A DNA stretch of 55,314 nt. Source: Actinomadura hibisca NBRC 15177 (lineage in GTDB: Bacteria > Actinomycetota > Actinomycetes > Streptosporangiales > Streptosporangiaceae). The position numbers and the translations under genes were made by a program. The stretch covers positions 1-55,314 of the forward strand of contig NZ_BCRO01000086.1 in assembly GCF_001552635.1 (NCBI RefSeq). Reading direction: 5' to 3'. Below, one piece after another: positions 23,984 to 32,710 of this stretch; positions within the stretch are counted from its first letter, which is position 1; each line of letters begins with the position of its first letter. The notes beneath the pieces are model-generated. The model worked only from the letters and a program-made list of their open reading frames with translations, was not told where the DNA came from and made no database searches.

Positions 23984-25300
23984 GTGGACTGGCTCATCTG
24001 GCTCGCCGGGGTTCTGATCATTTTTGTGGGCCTGCTGGCGTCCATCGGCCTGCACGAACTGGGGCACCTCTCGTTCGCCAAGCTCTTCGGGGTGCGGACC
24101 ACGCAGTTCATGGTCGGGTTCGGGCCGACGTTGTGGTCGCGGCACAAGGGTGAGACCGAGTACGGCATCAAGTGGATCCCGCTGGGCGGCTACATCCGCA
24201 TGATCGGGATGTTGCCGCCGCGCAAGCAGGACGCGCCCGGCCAGGTGCGCCAGATCAGCACCGGGCCCTGGCAGGGGCTGATCGAGACCGCTCGGGGCGC
24301 GGCCCTGGAGGAGGTGCGGCCGGGCGACGAGGACCGCGTCTTCTACGCCAAGAAGTGGTGGCAGAAGCTGATCATCATGTTCGCCGGGCCCGCGATGAAC
24401 CTGGTGCTCGCGGTGTTCTTCTTCGGCATCGTGCTGATGGCCATCGGCCAGCCGGTGCGGCACCTGGAGCCGACGGTCGGCGTGGTGACCAAGTGCGTGG
24501 TGCCCTCCAGCCAGTCGGCCGCCGAGTGCCCGGCGGGCGCTCCGGCCACGCCCGCGCTCAAGGCCGGGATGTTGCCGGGGGACAAGTTCGTGTCGTTCAA
24601 CGGCACCAAGATCACCTCTTACGAGCAGGTGCAGAACCTGATCCGCGGGTCGGCGGGCAGGACCGCGACGGTGGTCATCGACCGCAAGGGCGCGCAGCAG
24701 ACCCTCCAGGTGCCGATCACGGCGAACAAGATGGCGGACCTGAAGGACGGCGACAAGATCGTCACGGTCGGGTTCCTCGGCATCAGCCCGGTGGAGCGCG
24801 TCGTCTACGAGCGGCAGGGGCCGGGCGGGGTGGCCGCCTACATGGGCGACCTGACCGTGCGCACCGCCGAGTCGGTGTTGCGGATGCCGCAGAAGATGGT
24901 GGGCGTGTGGCACGCGGCGTTCGGTGACGAGGCGCGCGACGTCAACGGGCCGATCGGCGTCGTCGGCGTCGGCCGGATCGGCGGCGAGGTGGCGGCCTCC
25001 GACCAGCTCGGCACCCAGGAGAAGCTGGCGGTCCTGCTCAGCCTGGCGGGCTCGCTGAACCTCGCGATCGGCCTGTTCAACCTGATCCCGCTGCTGCCGC
25101 TGGACGGCGGGCACATGGCCGGCGCGCTGCTGGAGGCGATCAAGAAGGGCTTCGCGCGGCTGTTCCACCGCCCCGACCCCGGACCGGTCGACGTGGCCAA
25201 GGCGCTGCCGGTGACCTACGTGATGGCCAGCGTGCTGATCGTCATGGGCGCGCTGCTCATCTACGCCGACCTCGTCAACCCGATCCGGATGTTCGGGTAG
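23984..25300 (+). CDS. Site-2 protease (RseP/Rip1-type M50 metallopeptidase)
   Basis: 438-residue intramembrane zinc protease that cleaves membrane anti-sigma factors or other membrane proteins. The first membrane helix carries the zinc motif HELGH near residue 25. A PDZ domain (~170-270) is marked by GMLPGDKFVSFNG. The second zinc site is NLIPLLPLDGGH near residue 365, and a membrane helix lies at each end. The GTG start has GGAGG at 10 nt. In many actinobacteria this gene adjoins dxr and ispG; neither is present here. Confidence 0.93.
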   Translation: MDWLIWLAGVLIIFVGLLASIGLHELGHLSFAKLFGVRTTQFMVGFGPTLWSRHKGETEYGIKWIPLGGYIRMIGMLPPRKQDAPGQVRQISTGPWQGLIETARGAALEEVRPGDEDRVFYAKKWWQKLIIMFAGPAMNLVLAVFFFGIVLMAIGQPVRHLEPTVGVVTKCVVPSSQSAAECPAGAPATPALKAGMLPGDKFVSFNGTKITSYEQVQNLIRGSAGRTATVVIDRKGAQQTLQVPITANKMADLKDGDKIVTVGFLGISPVERVVYERQGPGGVAAYMGDLTVRTAESVLRMPQKMVGVWHAAFGDEARDVNGPIGVVGVGRIGGEVAASDQLGTQEKLAVLLSLAGSLNLAIGLFNLIPLLPLDGGHMAGALLEAIKKGFARLFHRPDPGPVDVAKALPVTYVMASVLIVMGALLIYADLVNPIRMFG

Positions 25301-25312
25301 CTTCCGGCCGCG

Positions 25313-26410
25313 TCACATCGGGGTGGGCATGTCACCGGTCTTGAGGAAGTCGCGCAGGGTGTCCAGGTAGGGCTCGATGTCCAGGCCCTGCCCGGCCAGC
25401 CACGCGTCCGACCCGTAGGTCCGGGCGTAGCGCTCGCCGCCGTCGCACAGCAGCGTCACGACGCTGCCGCGCTGCCCGGTGCGCCGCATCTCGGCGATCA
25501 GGTGCACCACGCCCCACATGTTGGTGCCGGTCGAGCCGCCGACGCTGCGGCCGCTGACCTCGGTGGTCCAGCGCATCGCCGCCACCGACGCCGCGTCCGG
25601 CACCCGGATCATGCGGTCGATGACGGTGGGCAGGAACGACGGCTCCACCCGGGGACGGCCGATGCCCTCGATCCGCGATCCGGTCGCGGTGCGCTCCAGG
25701 TCGCCGTCGCGGAAGGCGTCGAAGAACGCCGAGCCCTCCGGGTCCACGACCATCAGCCGCGTCTGGTGCCGCCGGTAGCGCACGTACCGGCCGAGGGTCG
25801 CCGAGGTGCCGCCGGTGCCCGCGCCGACCACGATCCAGGCCGGTTCGGGGAAGCGCTCCAGCCGCAGCTGCTCGAAGATCGACTGGGCGATGTTGTTGTT
25901 GCCGCGCCAGTCGGTGGCCCGCTCGGCGTAGGTGAACTGGTCCATGAAGTGGCCGCCGCACTCGCGGGCCAGCCGCCGCGACTCGGCGTAGATCGTGGTC
26001 GGGTCGTCCACCAGGTGGCAGCGCCCGCCGTAGAACTCGATCAGGTCGATCTTCTCCCGGCTGGTGGCGGCGGGCATGACCGCCACGAACGGCAGCCCCA
26101 GCATGCGCGCGAAGTACGCCTCCGAGACCGCCGTCGAGCCGCTGGACGCCTCGATGATCGTGGTGCCCTCGCGGATCCAGCCGTTGGCCAGCCCGTACAG
26201 GAAGAGCGATCGCGCCAGCCGGTGCTTCAGCGAGCCGGTCGGGTGCACCGACTCGTCCTTCAGGTACAGGTCGATGCCCCACTCGGGCGGCAGCGGGAAC
26301 ACGTGCAGGTGCGTGTCGGCGCTGCGGTTGGCGTCGGCCTCCACGATGCGCACGGCTTCGGCGATCCAGGCCCGGCAGGCCGGGTCGCAGCGGTCCACCA
26401 CAGGGTTCAC
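25313..26410 (-). CDS. cds1: PLP-dependent cysteine synthase-like enzyme (Cds1-type)
   Basis: 365 residues of the fold-type II PLP family. The PLP lysine lies in HPTGSLKHRLA (about residue 62), the phosphate loop is GAGTGGTSAT, and SSGSTAVSEA is the substrate loop. Length and sequence features (DRCDPACRAWIAEAVR start) fit the mycobacterial Cds1 (L-cysteine desulfhydrase) group better than CysK or CysM. The GTG start has AAGGGAG upstream. It would release sulfide from cysteine or act as a cysteine synthase; the two are hard to separate by sequence. Confidence 0.85.
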   Translation of the reverse strand: MNPVVDRCDPACRAWIAEAVRIVEADANRSADTHLHVFPLPPEWGIDLYLKDESVHPTGSLKHRLARSLFLYGLANGWIREGTTIIEASSGSTAVSEAYFARMLGLPFVAVMPAATSREKIDLIEFYGGRCHLVDDPTTIYAESRRLARECGGHFMDQFTYAERATDWRGNNNIAQSIFEQLRLERFPEPAWIVVGAGTGGTSATLGRYVRYRRHQTRLMVVDPEGSAFFDAFRDGDLERTATGSRIEGIGRPRVEPSFLPTVIDRMIRVPDAASVAAMRWTTEVSGRSVGGSTGTNMWGVVHLIAEMRRTGQRGSVVTLLCDGGERYARTYGSDAWLAGQGLDIEPYLDTLRDFLKTGDMPTPM

Positions 26411-26491
26411 GGCTCGATCTCCCTTGATCGTCGGTCTGCCCCGAACGATATCCCCGCAGCCCAGCGGGCATGATGACGGGACGGGGGGTAC

Positions 26492-27355
26492 ATGCACGAC
26501 TTCTTCGAGCAGCGGATCGTGGCCGCCGGACGGCTGCCGCTGTTCGTGTTCCTCGTGGCGTTCATCGCCGCCTTCGTGCTGACCCGGATCAACGTGCGGC
26601 TGATCCGGGCCGACGTGCGCTGGTGGTTCAGGAACGTCAGGGCCGGGGACCTGCACATCCACCACGTCGTGTTCGGCGTGGTGCTGATGCTGGTGGGCGG
26701 GGTGACCTCGCTCGCGGTCCCCGGCTCCTCCGGCGCGGCCGTGGTCGCGGCGGCGGCGGTGTTCGGCGCGGGGGCGGCGCTGGTGCTGGACGAGTTCGCG
26801 CTGATCCTGCACCTCAGCGACGTGTACTGGACCGAGAAGGGTCGCGCGTCGGTGGACGCGGTGTTCGTCGCGGTCGCCGTCACCGGGCTGCTGCTGCTCG
26901 GCGTGCGGCCGGTCGGCTTCGAGGGGTTCGGCGCGGACCAGGCGACCGAGCAGCAGTTCGGCCGCGCGTTCCTGATCGCCGTCTACGTGGCGTCGCTGGT
27001 GCTCAACCTGGCGCTGGCGGTGGTCACCCTGCTCAAGGGCAAGATCTGGACCGGGCTGCTGGGACTGTTCGTGCCGCTGCTGCTGTTCCTGGGCGCGTTC
27101 CGGCTGGCGCGGCCCGGCTCGCCCTGGTCGCGCTGGTACTACCACCCGCACTCGCGCAAGTACCGGCGGGCGGTCTGGCGCGAGCGGCGGCTGCGCCGCC
27201 CGCTGATCCGGGGGAAGATCTGGATCCAGGAGTTCATCGCCGGGCGGCACGACCTGATCCCCGCCGAGCTGCTGCCGGGCAAGGGGAGCGGCGAGCGCGC
27301 CCGCCGCAGGGGCGCGCCGCCGGACGGGAAGGACCGCCGCGCCAAGCCCGACTAG
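26492..27355 (+). CDS. Conserved integral membrane protein
   Basis: 287 residues with about six membrane helices between ~12 and 210 and a basic C-terminal tail (KYRRAVWRERRLRRPLIRGK, ending GAPPDGKDRRAKPD). The loop LHIHHVVFGVV after the first helix carries three His and is probably the functional signature. No enzyme family is recognised. It is divergent from the Cds1-like gene by 81 bp and stops 3 bp before the convergent DNA ligase stop. Confidence 0.85.
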   Translation: MHDFFEQRIVAAGRLPLFVFLVAFIAAFVLTRINVRLIRADVRWWFRNVRAGDLHIHHVVFGVVLMLVGGVTSLAVPGSSGAAVVAAAAVFGAGAALVLDEFALILHLSDVYWTEKGRASVDAVFVAVAVTGLLLLGVRPVGFEGFGADQATEQQFGRAFLIAVYVASLVLNLALAVVTLLKGKIWTGLLGLFVPLLLFLGAFRLARPGSPWSRWYYHPHSRKYRRAVWRERRLRRPLIRGKIWIQEFIAGRHDLIPAELLPGKGSGERARRRGAPPDGKDRRAKPD

Positions 27356-27358
27356 CCG

Positions 27359-28918
27359 TCAGTCCAGCACGGGTGCGACGGCCCGCACGGTGTCGATCGT
27401 GTCGGCCTCCTCCGCCTTCTTGTCGGGCCGGTAGCGCAGCACGCGGGCGAAGCGCAGCGCCAGCCCGCCCGGGTAGCGGGGGCTGCGCTGCACGCCGTCG
27501 AAGGCGATCTCCACGACCAGCTCGGGGCGTACGCGCACCGTCCAGCCGTCGTCGTCCACGGCGAGCGCGCCCAGTTTCTCGGTCTGCCAGGCGAGCAGCT
27601 CGTCGGTCATGCCCTTGAAGGTCTTGCCGAGCATCACGAAGCCGCCGGTCTCGGGATCGCGCGCGCCGAGGTGCAGGTTGGACAGCAGGCCCTGCCGCCG
27701 CCCGCTGCCGCGCTCGACGGCGAGCACGACCAGGTCGAGGGTATGGCGCGGCTTCACCTTGATCCAGCCCGCGCCCCGGCGGCCCGCCGTGTAGGGGGTG
27801 TCGAGCGACTTGACCAGCACGCCCTCGTGCCCGAACGCGACGGCGGCGTCGAAGAACTCCTTGGCCTCGGCCGGATCGGCGGTGACGATGCGCGGCATCC
27901 GCAGCTCCTCGGGCACCGCCCCCGCCAGCGCCTCGTAGCGCTCGGCGCCCGGCCGGTCGAGCAGGTCGGCGCCGTCCAGCCGCAACACGTCGAACAGCAG
28001 CAGCGACAGCGGCACCGGCTCGGCGCCCTCCTTGGCGGCGCGGGTGGCGGTGCGCGCGGCGGTGATCTGGAACGGGTACGGGCGGCCGTCCGGGCGCAGC
28101 GCGATCAGCTCGCCGTCGAACACGGCCTCGCGCACCGGCAACCTGCGCACCGCCGCGACGATCTCGGGCAGCCGGGCGGTGATGTCGTCGAGCGTCCGGG
28201 TGAAGACGCGCACCTCGTCACCGCTGACGTGGATCTGCGCGCGCACGCCGTCGAGCTTCCATTCGACGGCGGCGGGCCCGTCGAGCTTGGCGAAAGCGTC
28301 CTCCACCGCCGGCGCGGACGCCGCCAGCATCGGCCGGACCGGCCGCCCCACCTCCAGCGTGAACGCCCGCAACCCCGCGACGCCCTCGGCCAGCGCGGCG
28401 GTCGCGACCGGCCCCGGCGCGCCGCGCAGCATGATCGCGCGCCGCACCTCGGCGGCCGGGACGTCGGCGGCGGCGGCCACCGCGTCGGCCATCACGCCGT
28501 CGAGCGCGCCCTGCCGCAGCTCGCCCGACAACAACCGGACGAGGAAGTCCTGCTCGACCTCGGTGGCCTGGCCCAGCAGCGCGGCGAGCAGCTCGCGCCG
28601 CCGCGCCACCGACCCCTTGCCGGCGACCGCGCCGATCTCGGTGAAGGCGGCGTCGACCTCGGCGAGCGTCAGGGCGGGCTCGGCGGCGGGCGGCGGGCGC
28701 TCGCGCAGCGACGCGTAGCCGACGCCGATCTGCCGCTGGGGCAGCTCGCCGGACAGGTAGGCGACCACGACGGGGGCGGCTTCCGGCCCGGCGTCGCGCA
28801 GGATCCCGGCCAGCGCCCCGGTCTTGGCCTTGCGGGCCGAGGTCGAGGCGACCGTCTGCGAGGTTCGGGCGATCTCCGTGAGCAGCACGTCTCCCATTGT
28901 GACGGCGGGGTCTGACAT
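27359..28918 (-). CDS. ligB: ATP-dependent DNA ligase, LigB type
   Basis: 519 residues with three parts: an N-terminal DNA-binding domain (~1-200, AARKAKTGALAGILRDA-like start), the adenylation domain with catalytic lysine in EWKLDGVRAQ (motif I, ~221), and an OB domain with motif VI-like RYPGGLALRFARV near the end. Length and architecture match mycobacterial LigB rather than LigC or LigD. It is an accessory ligase; NAD-dependent LigA is presumably elsewhere. No Ku or other repair gene adjoins it. Confidence 0.93.
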   Translation of the reverse strand: MSDPAVTMGDVLLTEIARTSQTVASTSARKAKTGALAGILRDAGPEAAPVVVAYLSGELPQRQIGVGYASLRERPPPAAEPALTLAEVDAAFTEIGAVAGKGSVARRRELLAALLGQATEVEQDFLVRLLSGELRQGALDGVMADAVAAAADVPAAEVRRAIMLRGAPGPVATAALAEGVAGLRAFTLEVGRPVRPMLAASAPAVEDAFAKLDGPAAVEWKLDGVRAQIHVSGDEVRVFTRTLDDITARLPEIVAAVRRLPVREAVFDGELIALRPDGRPYPFQITAARTATRAAKEGAEPVPLSLLLFDVLRLDGADLLDRPGAERYEALAGAVPEELRMPRIVTADPAEAKEFFDAAVAFGHEGVLVKSLDTPYTAGRRGAGWIKVKPRHTLDLVVLAVERGSGRRQGLLSNLHLGARDPETGGFVMLGKTFKGMTDELLAWQTEKLGALAVDDDGWTVRVRPELVVEIAFDGVQRSPRYPGGLALRFARVLRYRPDKKAEEADTIDTVRAVAPVLD

Positions 28919-29006
28919 TTGCCGCCGCCGGGGCCCTGGCCAGAGCGCGCCGGGCTGATTACCTTTTCACGGGGTATAGGCGCACAGGGGAGTGAGGAGC
29001 CGGGGA

Positions 29007-29792
29007 GTGGGCCTTCGGCCGCAGGAGCCGTTCCAGCGGGTGTACTCGGCACCGGAGCCGCCCGCGCCCGCGCGTCGCCCGAAGGTGCTGGCGCTGCTGG
29101 TGGCGGTGGTGTCGTTCGTGCTCGCCGCCGTGGCCGTGTTCTGGCTGGCCCCGGGGGGCGGGCAGGAACGGCCGACGGCCGCCCGCCCGACGCCCAGCGC
29201 GGAACCGACCCCGCCCCCGGCGACCAGCGCCGAACCGTCCGCCTCGCCCGAGCCCACCACGCCCTCGCCGAGCGGCAGCCCGTCGCCTACGCGGGCCCTG
29301 GCCGTCACCGCGCTGCCGCCGCCCTGCAAGACGGTGTCGCAGGCGACGCTGCGGGCCCTGATCCCCAAGGCGAAGCAGGTCGCGGGCGCGAACCGGGGCC
29401 TCACCAGTTGCACCAGCACGGCGGGGGACGGGTCCTACCGCTGGCTGCTGGTGGAGGCGACGTTGTACCCGCCGGGCGACAGCGAGGCGCCGGTGGACCA
29501 GGCGCGCGGCTTCTACGCCTCGCGCTGGAACCAGGCGCACCAGCCGTCGATGACCGAGACGTTGACGCTGGAGCGGCGGTCCGGGCTCGGCGACGAGGCG
29601 TACCACTGGTTCAAGGTCGACAAGGGGCAGCCGACCGTCACCGGCGAGGTGATGGTGCGCGACCGCAACGTGGTGATCCGGGTCGGTTACAGTGAGACCG
29701 TTCCGGCCCGGGGCCAGGCCGCCGGACGCCGGCAGAGCTGCCTCGCGAAAGCCGCCCGGGTCGCGCGCGAAGTGCTGGCGGGCTTCCGTTAA
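29007..29792 (+). CDS. Membrane-anchored DUF3558-like protein
   Basis: 261 residues. One membrane helix lies at ~25-48 (VLALLVAVVSFVLAAVAVFWLA), then a Pro/Ser/Thr/Ala-rich linker (~52-100), then an extracytoplasmic domain with two cysteines (PCKTVSQATL, LTSCTST) similar to DUF3558 domains. The GTG at 29007 is preferred to the one at 28992, which has no spacer after its Shine-Dalgarno-like sequence. Function unknown. Divergent from ligB. Confidence 0.75.
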   Translation: MGLRPQEPFQRVYSAPEPPAPARRPKVLALLVAVVSFVLAAVAVFWLAPGGGQERPTAARPTPSAEPTPPPATSAEPSASPEPTTPSPSGSPSPTRALAVTALPPPCKTVSQATLRALIPKAKQVAGANRGLTSCTSTAGDGSYRWLLVEATLYPPGDSEAPVDQARGFYASRWNQAHQPSMTETLTLERRSGLGDEAYHWFKVDKGQPTVTGEVMVRDRNVVIRVGYSETVPARGQAAGRRQSCLAKAARVAREVLAGFR

Positions 29793-29939
29793 ATCATTTC
29801 TGACCTGAATCGGCCGATCATGACATAAGTGCGGTCATCCCCTCCTAGGGTGTTTCGGGAAAGGGGAGGGAAGCGTCGATCGGGTCCCGTGTGACGCGGG
29901 TGATCGGCGTGGCCTACGTCTGAGGAGGAGGACGAGACC

Positions 29940-29975
29940 GTGGCCGCACAACCCGCAGGAGTGTCCTGGGCCTGA
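29940..29975 (+). CDS. Possible 11-residue leader peptide
   Basis: A GTG preceded by GAGGAGGAGGACGAGACC opens the frame MAAQPAGVSWA and stops at TGA. It lies in the 333-bp gap 29793-30125, which holds no longer gene. Upstream is TAGGGT (about 29847), a plausible -10, and a strong hairpin follows at 30012. A small translated RNA or an attenuator for the phosphopantetheinyl transferase gene would fit; neither can be proved here. Confidence 0.35.
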   Translation: MAAQPAGVSWA

Positions 29976-30011
29976 GACCTGGGACGCAGGGGAGGGAACT
30001 CCCGGCTCGAC

Positions 30012-30042
30012 GGGCCGCGGGGCGCTTCGCGCCCCGCGGCCC
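30012..30042 (+). terminator. Strong GC hairpin before the phosphopantetheinyl transferase gene
   Basis: Perfect 14-bp stem, GGGCCGCGGGGCGC / GCGCCCCGCGGCCC, with a TTC loop, followed by TTGCGCTCTC. It ends the short transcript-like region that carries the 11-codon frame, 84 nt before the next gene. Confidence 0.65.
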
Positions 30043-30125
30043 TTGCGCTCTCATGGAGCGCGGGAATTGTGCCGAATGCATCACCGGTTAATGTGACCTT
30101 CGGCCGCCGAATGAATGGAGCGAAA

Positions 30126-30809
30126 GTGGAACCGGTTACTGTTTGGTGGGCGCGCCGGGAGGCGGCCCACCCGGGTCTGCCCGCTCTGCTCGACACCGTC
30201 GAACGGGCCCGCCGCGACCGCTACCTCCGCGCCGAGGACCGCGACCGTTTCACTTTGGGCGTGGCGATCACCCGGCTGGCGCTGGCGCCGCTGCTGGGCG
30301 TCGCGCCGGAACAGGTTCCGCTCACCCGCGCGTGCGCCGACTGCGGCGACCCGCACGGCCCGCCCCGCGTGCCCGGCGGCCCGCACCTGTCGGTCTCCCA
30401 CTCCGGCGACCGGGTGGCCGTGGCGATCTCCCCGCACGGCCCGCTGGGCGTGGACGTGGAGCAGGCGACGGCCCGCATGGCCGACGTCAGCGGCCACCTG
30501 CTGGCCCCGGACGAGTCCGCCGCCGACGAACGGGCCCTCCTGGCGTACTGGACGCGCAAGGAGGCGCTCCTGAAGGCCACGGGCGACGGCCTGCGCATCC
30601 CCCTGACCAACCTGCACGTGACCCCACCGGAGATGGCCCCCCGCCTGCTGACCTGGAAGAACCGCCCCGACCTACCGCCCCGCTTCACGATGCGCTCCCT
30701 GGACGCAGGCCCCGCCTACACCGCCTGCCTGGCCCTCCTAGACCACCCGGACGCCCCGATAGAGGAACGCCCCGCCGCCCCCCTCCTCACCACGACCGCC
30801 CCCCGCTGA
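30126..30809 (+). CDS. 4'-phosphopantetheinyl transferase, Sfp type
   Basis: 227 residues. It moves phosphopantetheine from CoA onto carrier-protein serines of fatty-acid, polyketide or peptide synthases. It has the family motifs GVDVEQ (Mg-binding Asp and Glu) and YWTRKEALLKATGDGL. The GTG at 30126 is chosen because GGAG lies 5 nt upstream; in-frame ATG 30111 and GTG 30069 are alternatives. No synthase gene adjoins it, so it probably serves clusters elsewhere. Its stop touches that of the convergent AurF-like gene. Confidence 0.93.
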   Translation: MEPVTVWWARREAAHPGLPALLDTVERARRDRYLRAEDRDRFTLGVAITRLALAPLLGVAPEQVPLTRACADCGDPHGPPRVPGGPHLSVSHSGDRVAVAISPHGPLGVDVEQATARMADVSGHLLAPDESAADERALLAYWTRKEALLKATGDGLRIPLTNLHVTPPEMAPRLLTWKNRPDLPPRFTMRSLDAGPAYTACLALLDHPDAPIEERPAAPLLTTTAPR

Positions 30810-31775
30810 TCAGGCGTCGAGCAGACCAGCTTTTTGCCAGACGGTTCGGGCTCGGCCGTCCAGGAAGCCCACCTCGTCGAAGAAGTCCGTGCACTTCCGG
30901 AACGACCACGTCATCGTCGCGCGCCGGTGCGGGCTCCGGGCCGCCACGCGGCGGGCCAGTTTCGGGTCCAGGCCCACGGCGGTGTAGCAGGACGGGTCGA
31001 TGAAGCGCGCCGAGATCAGGCGCGCGCCCTGCGCCAGGGCGTAGGCGGCCACGCGGCGGCGGGCCGGGGACGCGCGCACCACCAGCCGTTTCAGCTCCTC
31101 GCGCGCGTACTTGATGTGGCGGGCCTCCTCGATCACGTGGATGCGGGTGACCTGCCGGATCAGCGGCTGGATCTCCTCGTCCGGGAAGGTCAGGCGCTGG
31201 AAGGCGTCGGTGAACTCCTCCACCAGCAGCGTCCCGGCGAACATCGGAATCGGGTCGTAGACCGCGTTGACCAGCTTGCCCGCCTGGTACTCCAGCGGGT
31301 GCGGGCGGTTGGCGCGCAGGCCGCAGGTGCGCACCATGCGGCCGAACATGACCGAGTGGCGGCACTCGTCGGCGACCTCGGTCAGCGCGTAGGCGACGTG
31401 GCCGCTGTCGTAGCGCTGCCGGTAGGCGTGCCCGACCAGGCCCTGCATGAGCTGGAGTTCGGACCAGATGCCGAACGAGGCGATCGAGCACATCTCACGC
31501 TTGGACAGCTCGACGCGCCGGCGGTGCGTCAGGCCGTCCCACAGCGGGGTCTCGTACAGGGAGACGAGCTGGGGCGGCATGTAGAAGCGGTCGGGGTCCT
31601 GGGGCGCGTCCCAGTCCACGTCGGTGTCGGGGTCGAAGGAGTGCTTGCGGGAGGTGCGCAGGAGGCGTTCGGCGACCACCTCCCGGTCGGTCAGCTCCAG
31701 GGTGTGGTCGCCGTCGCGGCAGCGGATCGCGGCGGTCCAGGTGCGGGGGCGGCCGGTGGTCGCGGGAGCGGGCAT
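30810..31775 (-). CDS. AurF-like diiron oxygenase
   Basis: 321 residues of the AurF/CmlI-type diiron family, which N-oxygenates arylamines or hydroxylates small molecules. Iron-ligand motifs are visible: EVADECRHSVMFG, VEEFTDAFQ and HVIEEARHIKYARE, all helical, with two [E..RH] units. The ATG has GAAGGAG upstream. It is the last gene of an operon with a second diiron protein and an SDR, so it probably takes part in a multi-step oxidation. The substrate is unknown. Confidence 0.85.
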   Translation of the reverse strand: MPAPATTGRPRTWTAAIRCRDGDHTLELTDREVVAERLLRTSRKHSFDPDTDVDWDAPQDPDRFYMPPQLVSLYETPLWDGLTHRRRVELSKREMCSIASFGIWSELQLMQGLVGHAYRQRYDSGHVAYALTEVADECRHSVMFGRMVRTCGLRANRPHPLEYQAGKLVNAVYDPIPMFAGTLLVEEFTDAFQRLTFPDEEIQPLIRQVTRIHVIEEARHIKYAREELKRLVVRASPARRRVAAYALAQGARLISARFIDPSCYTAVGLDPKLARRVAARSPHRRATMTWSFRKCTDFFDEVGFLDGRARTVWQKAGLLDA

Positions 31776-31809
31776 GGTGGCTCCTTCTCCGGTGGGGCGC
31801 CCCGGGCGG

Positions 31810-32673
31810 TCAGCTCCGCGGGGCGGGGATGCGGGCGATCAGGCGCAACGACGCGGGGGAGACCCGCGACAGCGCGCGCAGCACGTTGCTCTCGAAGTTG
31901 ACCGGGACGACCGCCTTGTTCTTCACGATCGCGTCCACGACGCGCTCGGCGACCTTCTCGGCGGGGAAGCCGCGCAGCCGCAGGGCCTTGTCGCCCTTGT
32001 CCTGCAAGCGGCGCTGGGCGTCGGCGTCCACGCCGACGCGGACGGCGTTGCGCGCGATGCCGGTCTTGGTGAAGCCGGGGCACACGGCCGTGACGCCGAT
32101 GCGGGACGAGGCCAGCTCGGCGCGCAGGCACTCCGACAACATCAGGACGGCGGCCTTGGTCGTGCAGTACGCGGGCAGCGCGGAGGACGGCGCGTAGGCC
32201 GCCGCCGACGCGATGTTGACGATGTGCCCGCCGAAGTTGGGCTTGTCGGGCTTGGCGGGCAGCGCCGCGACCCGGTCGGCCATCTGCTGTCCGAACAGCC
32301 GCGAGCCGTGAACGACGCCCCACAGGTTCACGCCGAGGATGCGGTCCCAGTCCTCGACGCCGGTCTCCAGGAACGGACCGGTCACCGCGATGCCCGCGTT
32401 GTTGACCACGATGTCGGGGGTGCGGTGGGCGGACTTCACCCCGGCGGCGAAGTCCGCCATGGCGTCGGCGTCGGACACGTCCACCTGGTGGGCCACGCCG
32501 TCCGCGCCCAGCGCCCTGGCCAGCACGAGCGTGCGTTCGGCCGACTCCAGGTCCAGATCGGCGGCGACGACCGTCGCGCCGCGCTCGGCGAGCGCCAGCG
32601 TGATGGCGCGGCCGAGACCGCTTCCGGCTCCGGTGATGACGGCGAGCGCGCCGTCGAAGTGCGCGAGGGGCAT
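31810..32673 (-). CDS. SDR family oxidoreductase (diiron operon)
   Basis: 287-residue short-chain dehydrogenase with VITGAGSGLGRAITLAL, VVNNAGIAVTGPFLE and the active-site YCTTKAAVL (YxxxK). The ATG has GGAGG at 7-8 nt. It sits between two diiron protein genes with gaps of 34 and 37 nt. It would oxidise an alcohol or reduce a ketone made by them (inference). Confidence 0.92.
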   Translation of the reverse strand: MPLAHFDGALAVITGAGSGLGRAITLALAERGATVVAADLDLESAERTLVLARALGADGVAHQVDVSDADAMADFAAGVKSAHRTPDIVVNNAGIAVTGPFLETGVEDWDRILGVNLWGVVHGSRLFGQQMADRVAALPAKPDKPNFGGHIVNIASAAAYAPSSALPAYCTTKAAVLMLSECLRAELASSRIGVTAVCPGFTKTGIARNAVRVGVDADAQRRLQDKGDKALRLRGFPAEKVAERVVDAIVKNKAVVPVNFESNVLRALSRVSPASLRLIARIPAPRS

Positions 32674-32710
32674 GAACGGCCTCCGGGGGGATGGTGGGCG
32701 TCCGGGAAGC

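Noticed and set aside
25313..27250. 645-codon extension of the Cds1-like gene
   Set aside because: The extra 280 codons are antisense to the membrane protein gene. GTG 26410 has a good ribosome-binding site and begins the conserved domain.
29860..30010. Known riboswitch (c-di-AMP, cobalamin or TPP type) before the phosphopantetheinyl transferase
   Set aside because: Fragments such as CCTGAGACC look suggestive, but the conserved cores of these families are not present in order.
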